Shown piece after piece: positions 5,059-6,806 of a stretch of 6,806 bases of DNA. Made by a program: the position numbers and the translations under genes. Each line of letters begins with the position of its first letter. The stretch's first letter is position 1. A model generated the notes under the pieces. That model did not search any database, was not told where the DNA came from, and was given only the letters and a program-made list of their open reading frames with translations. Origin of the DNA: an uncultured Prevotella sp. (lineage in GTDB: Bacteria; Bacteroidota; Bacteroidia; Bacteroidales; Bacteroidaceae); contig CAJLYG010000170.1 of the NCBI GenBank assembly GCA_905210845.1, positions 1 to 6,806 of the forward strand. Direction: 5' to 3'.

Positions 5059-6252
5059 ATGGGACAGTTACAGGAAAGATACAAGAATTATCGTGAGCCA
5101 CAGAAATATATGGCTGAGGGAGTTTACCCGTATTTTCGTGAGATCACAAGTAAACAAGGTACAGAAGTTACCGATATCAATGGGCATAATGTTCTCATGT
5201 TCGGTTCTAATGCTTATACGGGCTTAACAAATGACCCGCGCGTCATCAAGGCAGCGCATGAGGCATTAGACAAATATGGCTCTGGCTGTGCAGGAAGTCG
5301 CTTCCTGAATGGAACCCTTGATCTCCACGTGCAGTTGGAAAAGGAATTGGCCAAATTCGAGAACAAGGATGATGCTCTGTGCTTTTCTACGGGATTCTCT
5401 GTGAACGCGGGGGTCTTGGCAGTTGTGGTAGGGCGTAATGATTATATCATCTGTGATGACCGTGATCATGCTTCTATCGTGGACGGGCGCCGTCTCTCTT
5501 TTGCAACGCAACTTCATTATAAGCATAATGATATGGAGGACTTGGAGAGAGTCCTTCAGAAGCTTCCTTATGATGCCATCAAACTGATCGTTGTGGATGG
5601 GGTCTTCTCCATGGAAGGTGATTTGGCTAAATTGCCGGAAATCGTGGAACTGAAGCATAAGTATAATTGCTCTATAATGGTAGATGAGGCCCATGGTCTC
5701 GGTGTCTTTGGTGAACAAGGACGTGGCGTGTGTGACCACTTCCATCTGACGGATGAGGTGGACTTGATCATGGGAACCTTCTCTAAGAGCCTTGCATCGA
5801 TCGGTGGCTTTATCGCTTCCGACAAGGATACGATCAACTATCTTCGCCATACATGCCGTACCTATATCTTTAGTGCGTCAAATACTCCTGCAGCAACGGC
5901 TGCTGCAATGGAAGCCCTTCATATCATCCAAGAAGAGCCTGAACGTATCAAGCATCTTTGGGATGTTACCAATTATGCCTTGCGACGTTTCCGTGAGGAA
6001 GGATTTGAGATTGGTGACACGGAGAGCCCAATTATACCGCTGTATGTACATGATATCGATAAGACGTTCCTTGTGACAAAGCTTGCTTATGATGCGGGCG
6101 TCTTCATCAATCCGGTGATTCCTCCAGCATGTGCGCCAACGGATACGTTAGTGCGCTTTGCCTTGATGGCAACGCATACAGAAGAACAGGTTGAGCGTGG
6201 TGTGCAGGCTTTGACGAAGATCTTCGTAGAACAAGGTATCATAAAAAAATAA
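5059..6252 (+). CDS. spt: Serine palmitoyltransferase (alpha-oxoamine synthase family)
   Basis: Spt condenses L-serine with palmitoyl-CoA (or a related acyl-CoA) to 3-ketosphinganine, the first committed step of sphingolipid synthesis, using pyridoxal phosphate. The 397-residue length is normal for bacterial Spt. Active-site residues are in place: the Schiff-base lysine K243 in TFSKSLASIGG, D209 and H212 in VDEAHGLG, and the ring-stacking H137 in DRDHASIVDG. All four sit at a constant offset of 22 from Sphingomonas paucimobilis Spt (K265, D231, H234, H159, from memory). GSGCAGSRFLNGTLDLH (74-90) is the usual signature of the family. The related enzymes KBL, BioF and HemA share the fold; the Bacteroidetes context and overall sequence favour Spt. 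The ATG at 5059 follows a Bacteroidetes promoter. The gene is single, divergent from the lipid kinase, and closed by the terminator at 6308-6345. Confidence 0.92.
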   Translation: MGQLQERYKNYREPQKYMAEGVYPYFREITSKQGTEVTDINGHNVLMFGSNAYTGLTNDPRVIKAAHEALDKYGSGCAGSRFLNGTLDLHVQLEKELAKFENKDDALCFSTGFSVNAGVLAVVVGRNDYIICDDRDHASIVDGRRLSFATQLHYKHNDMEDLERVLQKLPYDAIKLIVVDGVFSMEGDLAKLPEIVELKHKYNCSIMVDEAHGLGVFGEQGRGVCDHFHLTDEVDLIMGTFSKSLASIGGFIASDKDTINYLRHTCRTYIFSASNTPAATAAAMEALHIIQEEPERIKHLWDVTNYALRRFREEGFEIGDTESPIIPLYVHDIDKTFLVTKLAYDAGVFINPVIPPACAPTDTLVRFALMATHTEEQVERGVQALTKIFVEQGIIKK

Positions 6253-6264
6253 GTAGATCAGGGA

Positions 6265-6283
6265 CTCTCTCTTGAAGAGAGAG
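6265..6283 (+). repeat. Short hairpin just after spt
   Basis: CTCTCTCT (6265-6272) is complementary to AGAGAGAG (6276-6283) around a 3-base loop. It lies 12 bases after the spt stop and before the main terminator. No T tract follows, so it is not a terminator by itself. It may protect the 3' end of the spt transcript. Confidence 0.5.
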
Positions 6284-6307
6284 CTTTCCGATGTTGCTAT
6301 AAAAAAG

Positions 6308-6345
6308 AAAAGAGGTCACATCAATTTTGTTGTGACCTCTTTTTT
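6308..6345. terminator. Strong bidirectional intrinsic terminator downstream of spt
   Basis: AAAAGAGGTCAC (6308-6319) pairs perfectly with GTGACCTCTTTT (6332-6343). After the A6320-T6331 pair and a T/T mismatch the stem adds three more pairs around a tight loop. T residues follow at 6340-6345 on the plus strand, and the A-rich run at 6301-6311 gives a T-rich tract on the minus strand. It should stop transcripts arriving from both sides: spt from the left, and any minus-strand gene from the right. Confidence 0.9.
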
Positions 6346-6372
6346 CGGTTATTATTTAGCCAAACAAAGACA

Positions 6373-6537
6373 TTACGGAATCCGCGCATGATGCTCTAGA
6401 CCATCCGAAAACCAGCCTACCCAAATCCAATAATCTTCCATTCTCCCATACTTGATATCCTCAACGTACATGGTCGCCATGCTTAAGGTGGCTGAGCGCG
6501 GTCTTGGAATACTCCTTCGACACAGAGAGTATGTCAT
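6373..6537 (-). CDS. Unidentified 54-residue ORF converging on the spt terminator
   Basis: A minus-strand frame starts at ATG (6535-6537) and ends at TAA (6373-6375), 28 bases before the minus-strand side of the bidirectional terminator, which is where the end of a real convergent gene would be expected. The product starts MTYSLCRRSI. Its second half is rich in aromatic and acidic residues: YVEDIKYGRMEDYWIWVGWF, then SDGLEHHARIP at the C terminus. No domain is recognised, and no ribosome site is evident, as expected for Bacteroidetes. A second start at ATG 18 codons later is possible. It could be a genuine small protein, the 3' end of a frame-shifted longer gene (see 6461-6742), or chance. 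Confidence 0.25.
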   Translation of the reverse strand: MTYSLCRRSIPRPRSATLSMATMYVEDIKYGRMEDYWIWVGWFSDGLEHHARIP

Positions 6538-6742
6538 TGTGATGGAGGATGGCTTGGATCTGTAGCTCTGATATGATCCCGGCTTTGGTGGCGGTACAGG
6601 AATGTACGGCTACTGCTTTGCACTGAACAAAGGTCTTCCATGTAGGTTTCTTTTCCTGAACATTTGCGTTAAGCCAGATAAGCAGAGCTAAGTTTGCTTG
6701 AGCTCTGCCATGGAGAGAAAAGGTGGGCGAAAGCCAACAATT
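6461..6742 (-). pseudogene. Open minus-strand frame without start codon, possible gene remnant
   Basis: Between an in-frame TAA (6743-6745) and the TGA at 6461-6463 there are 93 codons without a stop and without any ATG. The middle part reads like ordinary protein, for example ATKAGIISELQIQAILHHND and EYSKTALSHLKHGDHV. Its 3' end overlaps the 54-codon ORF at 6373-6537 in another frame. A single frameshift near 6465-6475 would join the two into one longer product ending at the terminator. I recognise no family. The frame also contains a strong inverted repeat (6682-6708), which argues that its upstream part is non-coding. Confidence 0.15.
6682..6708. repeat. Inverted repeat able to form a strong hairpin
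   Basis: GCAGAGCT (6682-6689) and AGCTCTGC (6701-6708) are perfect complements. The stem continues inward through AAG (6690-6692) and CTT (6697-6699) with a single bulged G at 6700 and a TTTG loop, for 11 pairs in total. No T tract follows on either strand, so it is not an obvious terminator. It might be an intergenic repeat or an RNA structure in the leader of a minus-strand transcript. Confidence 0.6.
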
Positions 6743-6772
6743 TTATATACTACAGTGATTTTTTTTGTGAAA

Positions 6773-6793
6773 AGGTTGACAGGTTGTCAAACC
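6773..6793. repeat. Tandem 8-base repeat with dyad symmetry near the window end
   Basis: AGGTTGAC (6773-6780) is followed immediately by AGGTTGTC (6781-6788), a tandem repeat with one change. The same stretch has dyad symmetry, TTGAC (6776-6780) against GTCAA (6786-6790), extended by GG/CC with one bulged A. It could be a protein-binding site or part of a longer repeat that continues beyond the window. No gene is visible here. Confidence 0.4.
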
Positions 6794-6806
6794 CCAGTGT
6801 TTATCG

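Noticed and set aside
5266..5850. Minus-strand frame of 194 codons opposite spt
   Set aside because: It is long, but antisense to conserved Spt active-site sequence; the protein reads as low-plausibility and has no promoter.
1..6806. tRNA or rRNA genes, CRISPR arrays, transposases, integrases, phage genes
   Set aside because: No cloverleaf-like tRNA, rRNA segment, spaced repeat array or mobile-element protein was seen on either strand.

Overview
This window looks like two unrelated gut-type bacterial genomes joined near position 1,170. Bases 1 to about 1,170 read as a Firmicutes genome, probably Lachnospiraceae. They hold the 3' part of argB, a small YdcZ-family membrane protein gene with a strong GGAGG ribosome site, and a sigma-70-type promoter plus ribosome site whose gene is cut off. 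From about 1,170 to the end the sequence reads as Bacteroidetes, most like Prevotella. It has protein families in typical Bacteroidales form (Lon, TrmN6, a diacylglycerol-kinase-like lipid kinase, serine palmitoyltransferase), no strong Shine-Dalgarno sites, and promoters with the Bacteroidetes -7 element TAnnTTTG. The genus-level assignment rests on protein resemblance from memory and was not searched.

Layout: argB (partial, +, 1-526), then a hairpin terminator whose 3' arm holds the ribosome site of the next gene, then a YdcZ/DUF606-type gene (+, 600-1040). A promoter and ribosome site follow (1064-1158). The join falls at about 1155-1180. After it, on the minus strand, come lon (cut at its 3' end, 1146-2981), trmN6 (3141-3830) and a lipid kinase (3834-4865). 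The lipid kinase and trmN6 form a tight two-gene unit, and lon has its own promoter. Serine palmitoyltransferase (+, 5059-6252) is transcribed divergently from the lipid kinase and ends at a strong bidirectional terminator (6308-6345). The last 460 bases hold no recognisable gene. They contain an unidentified minus-strand 54-codon ORF that points into the same terminator, plus two hairpin-forming repeats.

How the genes work together: Spt makes 3-ketosphinganine, the first step of the sphingolipid synthesis characteristic of Bacteroidetes. The adjacent divergent lipid kinase belongs to the fold that includes diacylglycerol, sphingosine and ceramide kinases, so a shared role in membrane lipid metabolism is plausible but unproven. 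TrmN6 and Lon are housekeeping functions (tRNA modification and protein quality control).

I found no CRISPR array, transposase, integrase, phage gene or clear new system. The most consequential observation is the join, which is most simply a metagenome-assembly chimera. The most interesting biological details are the terminator/ribosome-site overlap before the YdcZ-type gene, the one-codon, same-frame spacing of the lipid kinase and trmN6, and the spt/lipid-kinase pairing.
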